Shown here: piece by piece, positions 23,883 through 35,827 of the stretch
Position numbering within the stretch: position 1 is the first letter of the stretch
Layout of the letters: each line of letters opens with the position of its first letter
DNA from: Rehmannia glutinosa
Taxonomy: Eukaryota > Streptophyta > Magnoliopsida > Lamiales > Orobanchaceae
Assembly: GCA_016081115.2 (NCBI GenBank)
Contig: CM071930.1
Coordinates: forward strand, 47,591,335-47,655,334
Direction of reading: 5' to 3'
DNA length: 64,000 bases
Position numbers and translations under genes: made by a program
The notes under the pieces: generated by a model
Databases searched by the model: none
Told to the model about the DNA's origin: nothing
Seen by the model: only the letters and a program-made list of their open reading frames with translations

Positions 23883-24284
23883 CAGTGGGTTTTTTTTTTA
23901 GCTTTTTTGGCCAATAGAATTTTTTTTAGCCATGTTTTTCAAACACATCTTTTTTAGCCATTTTGGGATGCGAAAATACATAACTTCCCTTTTGTAGTTT
24001 TACTTCATATTTTCGAGTGAAACAACTCCATTCCAAACAAACAACTCGAACAGCATAAACAGTGACCCCCCAAATCTTTCGAAACCCTCGACTTGAACGG
24101 CGATAGTGACGACGATGGCGACCGAATCAACGGATAACCACGTAACCTCCAACTCCACCTTTGTTTAATTTCATATTGTTTTGTTGATTTAGTTGGTCTA
24201 TAGTTGTTTTAGGTTAGGATTTCTTGTAGTTTTGTAGAAATTCTAGGATTTTATAGGGGATTTTGTGTTTGAGGGGAGCTTGGG

Positions 24285-27200
24285 ATGTTGTTAATGGCGG
24301 AAGTGAGAGGGGCGAAGAAGACGACTGGATTCGAGTTATGTGTAACTCGATTCGATTTATGTTACAACAAGCCTAATACTGAGTGTTTGTGTTTTTTTTT
24401 ACAGATTTGGCAATGGAAATGGGGTTCTGCACAGAATTGGAGGGGAAAACTGAATGTATACTCCAAGCACCACTTGATAGTGGATATCAAGAAGGAGTTG
24501 ACTGAGTCGGGCAATTTAGATGACTTTAGGAATGAGCAGTTTGGGGCATTTCCGGACTTCGACTCGGACGCGTACTTGACCTCCAAGGGTATGCTACATT
24601 TACTCGGTAGACAGATTTTGGTGGAGGGATCTGAGACCGGGGACTTGTGGTTTCGCATTGGTGAGTGGAACCTCAGATTTGGGCGGCGAGAGTTTGCGAT
24701 GTTTACGGGGCTACGCTTTGGCCCCTCGACGATTGACCCATGCTCCTCATAGAATATACCTCCGGAAGGAGGAGTATACCGACAGTTTTTCGACGGGGAG
24801 TCGTTGATACCGACAAAGGCAGTGCCGTATTTTAGAGCGCGTCATTTCAGAGAGCGACTAGAGGAGAATCTGAAGATGGCGTATATCTTGTTCGTCATGG
24901 GGTATCTGTTATCTTTTGATCCGCGGGGTACCATCCCATTATGGTTGTGGACCTTTGTTGAGGATGCCCCCGGGTTCAGGGCATTCCCATGGGGCTCCTA
25001 TGTGTATGGGTGCCTCCTCCATTATCTTGATTCTGGGATCCGAGCCCCTATTGATCCTGAGAGAGACGTCCAGTTCCACATATATGCCTACTTCTACCCT
25101 ATATAGTTATATATAATTTAAACACGTATTTCATCTATTAACACGAGCATTTCATATTCTAATCAGGTTCAGTGCTTATTTGTTTTTTGTTTGATACAAT
25201 AATGGGCATTTGAGGCTATTCCTTCTCTTGCTCGGGACCTTGCCCAGGCCTCTGGGTTGGATGGCTATCCTAGGGGCAGACGGATTAGATGCCCCAAGAG
25301 GGCCTTCAGCGCGGTGGCATTATTTGACAGCCCCAAGGTAATTTTCATTTTTTTTTACGAAATCATATGAGTAATAGTGGTATTGATAATGTTTTCGTCG
25401 TAATTAAGTTAAAGTTTTCCTATTTTTTCCACAGACAATATGCGCATCGATACAGCCCACCGAGGTGGAGTTACGACTCCCTTACAGCAGGGCATCGATA
25501 TGGACATGTCGCACAGATTGATATATGTCCATATGGATCATTTCCCATCTCAGGTTGCCCCACTTGGCCCTAACGCTATTCGTATGAGGCTTGTTCTGGA
25601 GCCAGGACATACTGCTACTTCAGGACTGCCTGCGTCTCGGCGTCCGAAGAGGCGGATGACCCAGTCCCAGCCTGCACGTATAGATGATGATGATTATGAT
25701 AGTGAGGCTCAGGATAGTGATCGTCCTGCACGTTCGAGTCGTCCTTCTCAGTGGTGGAGGACCCATACCCAGCCTCTATCCCCGCCTCGACGTTCTACTC
25801 CACCTCCAACTCCTTCCGGATCTCCGACGGGGGCTCGTCATCCCTCATCACAACCCAATGCACAACGACCTGCGGGACCGACTTTTCCATCTGACCCCGC
25901 TGTGGCTCATTCTACTCGGGTATTCGTACAGTTGGTGGAGGCAGTCGTAGGTCGGATGATTGACCGTGCACTGGATCGTCAGAGAGAGATCATACGAGCT
26001 GATCTATGAGCTGATATGGAGTCATACTTGGATGCACTACTGCCTAATTTGATACGTCTGGTATTACGTGAGTAGTAATCTGCAGAGTCGAGTCACGAGC
26101 ACCACGATTCTGAGCCGGACATAGATGATCCATATCTAAGCACTAGCCACGGGACTCATGGAGCACATGGGCAGACAGATACCTCTCAGACATCAGACTT
26201 TCTGTACAGGGTATGTTTATGTTATGAATTTTATCTTCTATTGAATTCGAAACTTAAGTTGTTTTGGAAATGATGTTAATAGTACTTCAATTGCTTATAC
26301 TATTTGTCAGGTCACTAGGCTACCTACCGCTGTGGAGGTTTTTTCACAGGCAGTGCCTAGTGATACTCCGCATGGCACACCCCAGCCCCACAGCTTCCAC
26401 CTGCAGTAGTTGTTCAGCATACCAGAGAGTCTGTGGGGGATGTTGCAGCAGGGGCCGCAGCAGGGGATGAGGCAGTAGAGATTACTCCCATTGCTCCTGT
26501 ACGTCTTACCCACCGCGTCCGTATACCGTCGAGGTACCTACAGTCTGCATTTGTAGACGTAGACGAGCAGAGGAGGCAGAAATCGATCCTTGAGCTATAT
26601 AATCGGTACTTGGAGATGCCTGGCCCCCAGAGTATGTTCTGTATATTTTGTTTGACTTTAATAATATTTCATTTCAATACTTATTAAATTAATTTCTTTG
26701 ATGTCTGTCAGGTGAGATGTAGGGCTAGTGTCGGCTTGGTTTCAGGGCCCCTCGTACTTTCGGGAGATTGAGAACGTAGAGGAGGATCTAGCCAATAATG
26801 TGAGTAGTTTTGTTAAGTATTTATTTCATTTTAATTAATAATCTCATGTTGTTCAAAATATTTGCAGCATATTGATCCTTATCTTGGGCTCCTTGTTCGA
26901 AGTTTGCACGACGGAGTCCGGCTGCACCCTGGTGTCAGAGCAGACACTCTGAACATCCAGAATTGTTCATTTTTTGTAAGTTTTTAATTTCAGTTGACAT
27001 TTGTTCAACATACTTTCAAATGTTGATACTATTGATTTAAAATGAATGAAAATTATCAACAGATAAACCTGAAGACTGCATGGGATCACATCCATGCTGA
27101 TGACAAGGAGTGTCTGGGTACCTACGGGGGTAGTCGTCGTAGATTGACTATACCCAGGCATACCGCCGCATTATGTTCATGGGCGCTCCAAAGATGGGGT

Positions 27201-27450
27201 CAGCCTTGGTACGAGGTCCCAAATGTAAGTATTAGTCACGTTATAGCTTTATTGCATCTTACTTGTAGTTCTTATTAGTCATATAATCCACCTAACAATG
27301 TTTCAATTATTACTTGTAGATTGTCTTTGTATGTCTATGCACTGGGCATTGGGTCGTATGTCGCGTTCGACTGATCTATTGGGAGATTCAATTGTACGAC
27401 CCTTGTCGCATCATATGGACGATCCTTATGACCCGACCATCTTTTTTTAG
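24285..27450 (+). pseudogene. MULE-associated DUF1985 / Ulp1 (C48) protease-like gene, broken
   Basis: The first part (24400-25100) reads like DUF1985: an FGAFPDF segment, LLGRQIL, LWFRIGEWNLRFGRREFAMF and TGLRFG. An in-frame TAG at 24750 is followed in the same frame by more of the domain up to 25104. Later exons give a GYPRGRRIRCPKRAFSAVALFDSPK segment, a proline/arginine-rich linker, and near 27335 a GHWVVCRV peptide with YDP shortly after. These match the His and Asp positions of a Ulp1-type cysteine protease. The sequence stops before any catalytic Cys. Several introns look plausible but I did not fix all borders. The start is uncertain; an ATG at 24114 could be a first exon. Confidence 0.7.
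24328..24360. promoter_or_regulatory. left copy of the MULE subterminal palindrome
   Basis: It contains gattcgagttatgtgtaac followed by tcgattcga, the same TAACTCGAWTCGAGTTA palindrome unit found in an array near the right end (31651-31790). It lies just inside the presumed 5' part of the DUF1985 gene. Confidence 0.6.
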
Positions 27451-27589
27451 ATTTTAAAAAGAAACAACAAAGAGTTCTTTCAAATTTAAACAAACTACAA
27501 GCAGCAACAAAGATTAAGATACACCATACCCACTTAAACAGACTATAGTGCTAGAACTTAAAATACAACATAGAACCAAACAATGTAGT

Positions 27590-28225
27590 CTACTTAGGTT
27601 TGGACTTTGATGAAGTTTCTTCCTCAAAACGGGGACGCTTAGGCAAATATCGAGGGACAGGTGTCCATGGCAACATTTCGACAACTTCCTTCTTCCAAGG
27701 CTCCATCTTGAATAGCAGGGCGAGTTTGTCGAACAATGGTTCCCCGTCGAACTCGTAAGCAGTTGTGAGGGTTGCATCAACCTACATGAATAGAAAATTA
27801 ACAAAAATTAGAAAATTAGAAGTAAAATGTAGTGCTTGAAGATGAGTAGAATGATGAGTAGAAAATGAACTTCAAATTACCCTGGCCCAGTCAAGCCGAT
27901 TCTGATGAGTAGAATGAACGAAATCTTGTGTGTGGTCCCAAACAACGCCTGGAGTGGCAAGCATATTAGCGAAAACATTGTAGCGAGCTTGAAGATGCTT
28001 AACACGTTGATTCACTTCAGAAAATGTGAATGTTTTGTCAAACCACGACTTCAAAAGATCCCTAGCACCCAACACGAAAGTGTTGTTAAACCCACCAACC
28101 TCCCAATCGCCTTTATTTAACTCGCTCACCAGAAAATCAACAAGTAGGATATCCATCGACATTGTCCATGGAGTTTTCTTTTCATTGTAAAGCACATTAA
28201 GGAAAGGTGAAGATGTATTACTCAT
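27590..28225 (-). CDS. MYB/SANT-like DNA-binding protein carried by the MULE
   Basis: Two exons on the minus strand: 28225-27881 and 27781-27590, with GT at 27880 and AG before 27781, phase 0. They give 178 residues with no lesion. Residues about 17-85 (KKTPWTMSMDILLVDFLV through NQRVKHLQARYNVFANML) fit the plant Myb_DNA-bind_3 type, found in Harbinger second ORFs and L10-interacting MYB-like proteins. The second exon carries WKKEVVEMLPW and a basic tail ending KSKPK. DNA binding is family inference; no function has been shown for this gene. It is the only gene in the MULE that reads through. It may be a captured host or Harbinger gene, or an accessory transposition factor. Confidence 0.75.
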
Positions 28226-28272
28226 TTTGATGTAGATGGATGAAAGATGAAGATGTATTCCTCATTGACGGG

Positions 28273-28282
28273 GTATTTATAG
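28273..28282 (-). promoter_or_regulatory. candidate TATA box of the MYB-like gene
   Basis: On the minus strand this reads ctataaatac, about 50 bases upstream of the start codon at 28225. It is a good plant TATA match, leaving a short leader. Confidence 0.5.
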
Positions 28283-28333
28283 AAAAATTATCCTGATTCA
28301 TATTGTCTGCATGAAAATCTCACAAGGACAAGA

Positions 28334-28443
28334 AAATCACTGAAAAGCTGAAAGTACTGTATGACAAGAAACATCAATAAAAAGCTGAAACAAAGTACTG
28401 TATCCAAGAAACATCACTGAAAAGCTGAAACAAAGTACTTTAT
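28334..28443. repeat. short tandem repeat upstream of the MYB-like gene
   Basis: Three units of about 40 bp share 'aagaaacatca', 'tgaaaagctgaaa' and 'caaagtact'. They lie just upstream of the TATA candidate, between the MYB-like promoter and the end of the transposase gene. Confidence 0.75.
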
Positions 28444-28519
28444 CACGTGATATAACACAATATCGAGTCATGCTAATGGGTACAATTAAATTACATGTTC
28501 AATTTATTGATTGAGTTCA

Positions 28520-31500
28520 GAAACATCTTACAAACGCCGCATTTTCTTGGAATTCTTCTAGCCGGCTGATCAATCGTGTTACTTCCACTATCACTCGTTG
28601 CATGATGGAAAATGGGGAGCACCGCATTACATGTGGAACGATTATGACCCTATTGATGACATCTAGAGCATATTATGGACCATTGTGAGCTGCTAGATGG
28701 ACCACTAGACGGAATCCGTCGAGTCCTCGATCGGATAGCTTGTTGAGGATTTAGAGGTGTCTTGACAACGAGAAGTCGTATCATTTTCGGTACATTCTAG
28801 TCTTTAGGATGTTCAATGTGCATGACGATTGGAGAGTAAAGTTTCTGCAGTGTTTCTGTTTTATAGTAGTTGTGCACGTAACTGTAGACTAATTGATTTA
28901 CCTTACCGAAATAAATGCAAAAAATGTATATAAGGATATCGTAGAGGTGAAATAATTAGTAATTTAGTAAAAGACTTTAAATATACCAGATTGCCTTAAT
29001 CGCATGTGGACAAGACAATAGATCAAGATGAAACACTCGGCAAGTACACGTTCTCTTTGCCGAATCAACAACAAAAGAACGCACCCCATCCTTCACATAA
29101 TAAATTAGGCTACTAACAGATGACGCGTGCATCTTATCAGCCAGTGCACCTGCTTCTGTCAATCTCTTAGTTGTATCTGTGGTGACTTCATTGTTCATGT
29201 TTTGGGCTGCAATTTGACGCTCGTGGAACCAGTCCTGAATGAGGTTTCAAATAGAATCGAGCAACGAACAAATGGGCAATTTTCTTGACCAGACAAGTCT
29301 AGCATTAAGAACCTCTGTTGCATTCGATGTCATGAACGCATAGCGTGTAACTGGACAATGTGCACGTGCCCACCTTTTCGTTCAAGCCCTAACCAACTCC
29401 TCGTAGGCCTTTTTCATTTGCATTTTGAATCAGGGTCATTATCTTCTTGAATCTTTCAGGAGAATAAGTGTACGCAGCCTTTTGGTATAAGGTCACCACT
29501 TGACCTCGATAATTTATGATATTTTGCCTAAACTGATATGTGCATATACCATGCACAACGTCAGGAAATACACTGTCAACTGCATTCTTAATACTGTTAT
29601 GACGATCAGATACAATGAGCATATTTTCAGGTCATCCATATGTATTGCGTAATTGCTTTATAAACCATTCCCATGATTCGTCCTCTCCTTATCAGCCACA
29701 CCAAATGCTAGTGGAAACACTTGTTCATTACCGTCTTTTGTAACCGCAACAAACAACACACCTTTAAACATGCCCTTTAGGTGTGTGCCATCAACAACAA
29801 TAACATGTCTACAACACTCACTGAATTCTTTAATTGATGCATGTAAAGCAATATAAACATACTTGAATCTATCATCGTCATTAGTCTCGTGTAGCGCAAT
29901 TGTACCAGGGTTCTCTTTTTTTTAACATGTACAAGAATGCTGGCAAGATCCCCCAAGACTGCAAGTGGTCACCGTGTATGTAGTTGTACGCACGATGATG
30001 TGATTTTAGTGCTTTGTTGTACAAAATGTCTATCCCATTCAGCATACAAATCAACAATAATATCCCTAAGTTTAAGGGATCATCCCTCCTTTAGTAGTTT
30101 TGGCGCAAACAGGGCTCCAATAATCTTCGAAGGCAATTGTCGAGGAGCATGTCTACTTAAGTTGGCTTCACATGTATGAGGTTGCTTGAATTTAGTCACC
30201 TTCCAATTTTCTCCTTGGATAGAGTTTGCACGAAGTAAGAAGGTGCATCCTTTATGTTTGCAAACATCCTCATAACGTGAAGTCGAAGACCGGGTTGTTC
30301 TATACTCCACATGATGGTGCAGATGGTAGAAGCCCAACTTTGTTACCATTTCTTCCTTGCTTTCAAGCACTACACATTTGAATAAGTCGCGCTCAATGTG
30401 AGGTGGTTCTTGTGGAATGGAATCAGGGTCGGGATACTAATAAGACGTTCTAGGAGCCATCCAAGCATATTTAGACCTAACCATTGGAAACTATATATCA
30501 GCGTTCTCCTTATCTACTTCGTTGGCATCAACAGGAGGTACCTTTTTGATTTGAAATCATCTATTCTGAAGAACATGCTCGTCATTGTCTCATATGATAT
30601 AATTGTTCGCATCATTCCCTTCACGGTCATCGGGAACAAAATAGTCATCTTTTTCCCATCCAAAGTGATCATAAATCAATTGACGGACTAGTTCACTGTC
30701 AACATTGTACTCTGGATCATCATCTTCTTCCTCAGATGTGTCACCGTCATTCCTTTCACGGTCATTGGGAACAAATTGTGCATCTTGTTGGTTATGTTAA
30801 TCACCAACAAAATCCTTGTCATCATAATGGCCACCACCCCCGAAATCATCATACCGCCCAACATCATCTTACCGCCCAACATCATCATACCGCCCAAAAT
30901 CATCATTAAATCCACCACCACCACCACCACCATCACCATCATCATCATCATCATCATCACCACCACCATCCACATGATCACTATTATTGATTCTCGGTTG
31001 ATGCTCCAAGATAGGAGATTTACTTGGACAATTATCGGGCACTACATGTTGCACAGACGTTGGTTGAGGCTCCACAGTCCTAGATTTACTTGGACAGTTA
31101 TCGGGCGCAACATGTTGCATATAGGTTGGCATACACTATGGTGGACCATGTATATAATTCATGCCGTAGGGAGAATTATATGGATTTAAGGGCATGAAAT
31201 GACTGCCGATACCATATGAATACGATTGAGCAGCCATGAGGTTCATAAAACCACGTGGATTGCTATTTCCGGTGTACGAAGTCCCCACCATCCCATGATA
31301 TTTTGGTTGCAAGGTCACAAATATTCATGGATCTTTGAAAATTTCATCTACTCATCGAAGATCCCGTTCACACATAATTAACCTCAGAACCACCCCCAGT
31401 TGGCATTAAACAGTGTAATTTGTATTCACACAAACGCCGATTAACATTTACAACGTTATGAACAATATCCACAAACCCATTATACGATATTGTCCACAAC

Positions 31501-31613
31501 AATGTAAAAATGAGTACTTCTTCACCATTCCTATAGAAACTACCATCCCAAAAACCACTATGGACAATTATCACTTTATCATCCTCCATCTGAAACCAAC
31601 AAAAACAGACCAA
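28520..31613 (-). pseudogene. mudrA-type MULE transposase (broken)
   Basis: Minus strand, 5' to 3': an N-terminal segment from 31613; a repeated (NCPSKS) and Asp/Gly-rich region at 31132-30700; the Mutator DNA-binding domain with VLESKEEMVTKLGFYH and CKHKGCTFLLRA (30370-30080); the transposase core with VVDGTHLKGMFKGVLFVAV and SDRHNSIKNAV; a SWIM zinc finger CTCRVFHLDLLSCPH at about 29030; and a zinc-knuckle phrase CSRCHQ then GHNRSTC near 28600. The core is interrupted by stops (for example near 29635 and 29390) and frame changes, and the knuckle has a stop inside. The gene is therefore inactive, although all its domains remain recognisable. Confidence 0.85.
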
Positions 31614-31650
31614 AAAAAAAATTCAAATCAGAACATGTAACTTGAACTAA

Positions 31651-31790
31651 TGTAACTCGAGATGTAACTCGATTCGAGTTACACATAACTCGAATCGAGT
31701 TACAACTGATTCGATTCGAGTTAGATGTAACTCGATTCGAGTCAGTTGTAACTCAATTTGAGTTATGTGTAACTCGAATCGAGTTACATT
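31651..31790. promoter_or_regulatory. array of six to seven palindromes spaced about 21 bp, upstream of transposase
   Basis: The unit is TAACTCGAWTCGAGTTA with a 4-base linker, repeated from 31651 to 31790 with small changes. Each unit is itself palindromic. The spacing of about 21 bp puts the units on one face of the helix (two turns). The array lies just upstream of the transposase start and about 400 bp from the right TIR. It may bind transposase or a regulator; that is inference. Confidence 0.75.
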
Positions 31791-32194
31791 TGCAGCCTGT
31801 TGTTCGAGCTTATTTCGAACTGGTTTTTTTTCATGTCTATGGTTTTCAAATCTATTCTACACCTAACCTCAAACTAAATACGATAGTGAAATGAATAAAG
31901 AATGAGATAGAGAACAAAATGCTTACATTATTTCGAGATTCCGATCGGAAAAATGGGTTTCTGGAAATTCCCCGGAAAATTTTGTCTTTGAATATTGAAT
32001 ACAACACACTTCTTGAGAGAGAGAGAAAGTGAAAGTGAAAGTGAAAAGGAGAAAGAGAGGTATAAGACCTAGTGTAATATGCTTAAAGGGTATGAATGTC
32101 ATTTCACACCCTAAAAATGGCTAAAAAAGATGTGTTTGAAAAAGTTGGCTATTTTTAATCTTTTCAAGTTGGAAATGGCCAATTTGACCCATTT

Positions 32195-32196
<2 letters not shown>

Positions 32197-32233
<37 letters not shown>

Positions 32234-32338
32234 TATAGATAGATATAAATAGATAGATATAGAAGTATAGATATAGATATAGAAGTATAGAAGTATAGAT
32301 ATATGTATAGATAGATAGATATAGATATAGATATAGAT
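32197..32338. repeat. (TA)n and (ATAG)n microsatellite
   Basis: Alternating TA (32197-32231) passes into 'agatatagata' variants up to about 32338. Together with the TA run at 23857-23882 it flanks the MULE, suggesting insertion into a TA-rich microsatellite. Confidence 0.85.
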
Positions 32339-32475
32339 TACGAACACAGTAGCTGTAAAATGTGAACATGACTTAATTCTAATAATTGAAGCAATCAAGC
32401 AGCTAGCCACCAAAAGTGAACATTCTCTCATTTGTAGTTCCAATCTGTTGCTTCTTTTTTCTGAAAATTTAACGA
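32339..32475 (+). repeat. second copy of the NLR 5'-flank segment
   Basis: Nearly identical to 22764-22902: it shares 'gaacatgacttaattctaat', 'aattgaagcaatcaagcag' and 'agttccaatctgttgcttct'. It lies about 60 bp before the coiled-coil remnant of NLR copy B. Confidence 0.85.
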
Positions 32476-32534
32476 AGTAAGAGGGTTGCGATGGCAAAGT
32501 ATGCAACTCTGATTTTCTCTTATGAATCATTTTT

Positions 32535-32927
32535 GAATTTTCATTTGTTTTTGAAGCAACAGATTGAATCTCTTCGCGAAAAGGTTGGTTTCCTCCAAGA
32601 ACAAAATTAGCATCAGTTGCTTGTTCTCTGATATGACAAGGGGGAAGACTTTCTTGTAAATTCAGATTGTTAAGAACATTGAATATTCCTTAGAAGCTAT
32701 TTTTTGGCATGTTAACATGCGTTACGGACCTAACAATATCCTGTTTAGTTGGCTCCTTAGTCACAGGCTGAGCTTCCCTCGTCATTATCCCTACTCTGGA
32801 ATGTGCAAACATTAGTTATAATGGGAGACACAATTAATCCAACTGTTGCACCGTCTGAAATTTGGTATATGCTAGGCCTTAGGCATCTCGAGTTCGACAA
32901 TATTTGTCTTCCTGATCCTCCTTCCAC
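32535..32927 (+). pseudogene. R1-like NLR copy B, piece 1 (coiled-coil joined to LRR)
   Basis: 32535-32605 matches the coiled-coil segment of copy A (QQIESLREKVGFLQE) and keeps the base that copy A lost. At 32606 the match jumps about 1.4 kb downstream in copy A, to 'agcatcgcttg' at 18287, so the whole NB-ARC domain is missing. 32606-32927 then follows the copy A LRR start, with many substitutions and stops, up to the solo LTR. It is non-functional. Confidence 0.85.
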
Positions 32928-33601
32928 TATGACGCCCACCCCTACTACTACACTACTAAGCAATATAAAAAGTAAAATTTGACAACGTAAACCCTATATA
33001 CCTGTACATTTTTTTTTTACCTGTGATATTTTAACAACGAACAAGCAAGATCACTTTACTTATAAGAAAATGACAACCCATATCTACAAGCAAAAGAGGT
33101 AACAAACCCTGTATTAAACACAACAACCTCCATGTGACCACACTCATAACCCACATCACCCATCTATTTATATATACATATTTACATGAGAGTTTCAAAA
33201 GAGGGTACAACCTTAAACCAAAATATAATACATGATCAAAAAGGGAAAAGTGACCCATCAACCTAGCCCAACAGGTCGTCATCCATGTACACTGTCCTCA
33301 ATAACCTGTATGAGCTCCAGCAGCCCGCCCAGTAAGGCCTGGAAATCCAACATCACCAGACTCACCTACAATGCATGAACTACATGAGCTAATGCTCAGT
33401 AAGTAAAAATCATGCATGTCAATGAAATGATATGAAATACATAAATAATTGAGTCCAAGATACTCTTTCGAGAATGCATGCCGATGAAATAAAGTATTAC
33501 AACCAAATTCCTTTTTCTTTTATCGGGCCCTTGGCCTCCTACTATGCACCGGAAAGAGCTCAATATCAATTTTCAGATGGCCAATAACCGATTAACACAG
33601 A

Positions 33602-33800
33602 CGAGGGCCCATCCTCTTGTGACCGCCAAATGTCCGCCTCATGCCTGCACCCGCGATCCACAAGAAATCATCCCACTCGCTGCACCAACCATAAGGGTAC
33701 TATCAAGTGGACCATCCTCCCGTGACCACCAGGCGTCCGCCTCATGCCTGCCCCTGCGGTCCTCCGGAAAGTCATCCCACTTGCGGTACCCGAAATATCA
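33602..33800 (+). repeat. imperfect duplication of about 100 bp inside the solo LTR
   Basis: 33612-33700 and 33711-33800 share 'ccatcctc', 'gtgaccrcca', 'gtccgcctcatgcctgc' and 'atcccact'. The rest of the LTR is AT-rich and holds a (CA)n(TA)n tract at 35353-35401. Confidence 0.7.
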
Positions 33801-35352
33801 TATACATAAGCCACACAGGCCTCGGTGTACTAGTAGTAGCCAATCAAAATATTTTCTTTTCAAAAATCATGTCGTGCATGCCTCATATCAATAATGCTCA
33901 TATGTTTGCATGCACGTGCAAATGCCAATGAATGACATGCTCAATGAAACACAAATCATCACACTCCAATATCCACCAAACAACATATGAACATCAAGGG
34001 TTTCCATAATGCATCCATCAAGATACAAGAATCACATTTAGTATCAATAAGACAGGAAATACTATGTTCATACATTGTAGTTGCAGATGGATTTTCACTT
34101 ACCTTGCTTGGTAATGTCTTACGTAATTCATCAATAGTAACTCCGAAACCATCAATGTGAATAATCTGTAATCATAGAAATCATTAATATATAGTATTTA
34201 ACTAAAAAATTACTATATCTAATCTCATAAGTGAATCTTAAGTCCTAAACTCAACTAAATCTTTATCGCCTAAAACCAATAAGATTTGCTAGGTATTTAA
34301 ATTATTAATTTTGTATTTACGTCGGTATTCCTAATCGATATATTGTAATTCCTCTTTTAAATCCCTAAATTAAACATCATCACAGCACCAAGACATAAAT
34401 TATGTGTTTCTTAATCAAACCTCTCACATAAACTCTTCTAATCATTTTTAATTGATTTTTTTTTAAATCTCTATAAAATGAAACATCACATAATTCAAGA
34501 ATTCATTTGCAATCCTCAGCTTTTTATGCCTCTAAATACAAATACCCCTAACACTATTATACTAAAAGTTGCTGCACAATCACACTATTTAGCTAGTCCA
34601 CCAGACGTCACTTGTAAGAATTCCATATATAATTCCCTTCATCATTCATCACTTTCTATATCATATAATTTCCTCTAAATAGTTCTAATCTGACAAAGCA
34701 AAATTGAAGTTCTTCATCTCAATTTCTATCAACTATTTCTGCAATTAATATTAGTTAGGTACTCAATTACTGTATATTACATCCAAAAAGTAGGCTACAG
34801 TTATTTTATCCATCATAAATTCCAAGACTAAACCTATTTACCATCTTTCAAATTTTTCTGTGTAAAACTCGAAATCAGTTTCGGAATTGAAGACACTAAC
34901 CTTTGCCTTTTTCTCTTCTTTTGTTTGGCCAATTTTGCCTCAATTCCTTCATTTTGCCTTGCCCGATTGAGTATACGTCCACGTCTATATATATATATAT
35001 AATTTTTTTTCAAAATTGTTTGAGTTACATATGATTATCTCTTAGGCAATTCTCTTTTCTTTGAGGCGGTGGCTACCTTCTAGTTATCCCCTTATCTATA
35101 TTAGTTTATATGGGACAAAATATGGTTAATTAATAATTTTATCATGTAAGCATAAAAAGGCTTCCAACCTATACACACACTACTTATATACATATATTAT
35201 GTGTGTTTAGCTATGCCTCACAGATAAACATATAGAAATTGGATATATATGAAAATTACACATGTAGGTTATAATTAAGTTAGTTTGTAGACACGTGTAT
35301 CTACATATATACATCTATAAGCTACACATATTTATATGCAAGTGATATATTT

Positions 35353-35353
35353 T

Positions 35354-35401
<48 letters not shown>
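35353..35401. repeat. (CA)n(TA)n microsatellite
   Basis: A run of ca repeats passes directly into ta repeats, inside the solo LTR. Confidence 0.9.
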
Positions 35402-35404
<3 letters not shown>

Positions 35405-35827
35405 TCTAATTTAATATAAATTTCTTTATATTTACACTTAAGACCCTTTATCTTGTTTTCTAATTATATAATATCATCTCTTTCTCCAAAATAATATTAT
35501 CATATAATTTTTTTTATAAATATACATATATTTGTATCTGGAGTTTCCCAGCTACTTCTCAAACCTATCACCTCTAAATTTATCACGTGTAATCTAATAT
35601 CGTCTAATAATTTGACACCTAAATGTTATTATTTTATATATGATCGACTACTTAGGCTAATAATCCAACAACTAGAATAATATGACAGTTTCAAATTATA
35701 AAATTAATCATGCCATTTAAAATAAAATAAATTATGCAAATACCAATATCAGTGCAAGTGACACATAAACAACTTTAGTGCATGAACTATATTGGCCTAG
35801 TGAGTAGTGAGAGACTTTGGTATTACA

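Larger units (their letters stand above)
23883..32196. mobile_element. Mutator-like element (MULE), about 8.3 kb, with three genes
   Basis: The terminal inverted repeats pair over roughly 100 bp. The left end (23883-23990) has 'tttttcaaacacatcttttt' then 'tagccattttgggatgcgaaaat'; the right end (32090-32196), read inverted, has the same with 'tagccatttttagggtgtgaaat'. Both ends sit in (TA)n, so the target duplication cannot be fixed. Contents: a broken plus-strand DUF1985/Ulp1-type gene, an intact minus-strand MYB/SANT-like gene, and a broken minus-strand mudrA-type transposase. Genes at the two ends point inward. MULEs carrying Ulp1 protease genes are known in plants; the MYB-like gene is a less usual passenger. 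Confidence 0.85.
32928..35827. mobile_element. solo LTR of about 2.9 kb inserted in NLR copy B
   Basis: tccac occurs on both sides (32923-32927 and 35828-35832), and NLR copy B resumes exactly after it. The inserted block starts tatgacgccc and ends ggtattaca. A TG start mutated to TA and a CA end would fit an LTR. It holds no polyprotein and no internal second LTR. Long LTRs starting with 'tgtgacgccc' are known for Ty3/gypsy chromovirus (Tekay/Del-like) elements; that lineage is inference. Orientation was not determined. Confidence 0.7.

Noticed and set aside
30776..31189. Plus-strand frame rich in Ile/Thr/Met
   Set aside because: It is the complement of the Asp/Gly-rich low-complexity part of the minus-strand MULE transposase.
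32111..32530. Minus-strand frames rich in Tyr/Ile/Ser
   Set aside because: They translate the (TA)n/(ATAG)n microsatellite next to the MULE.
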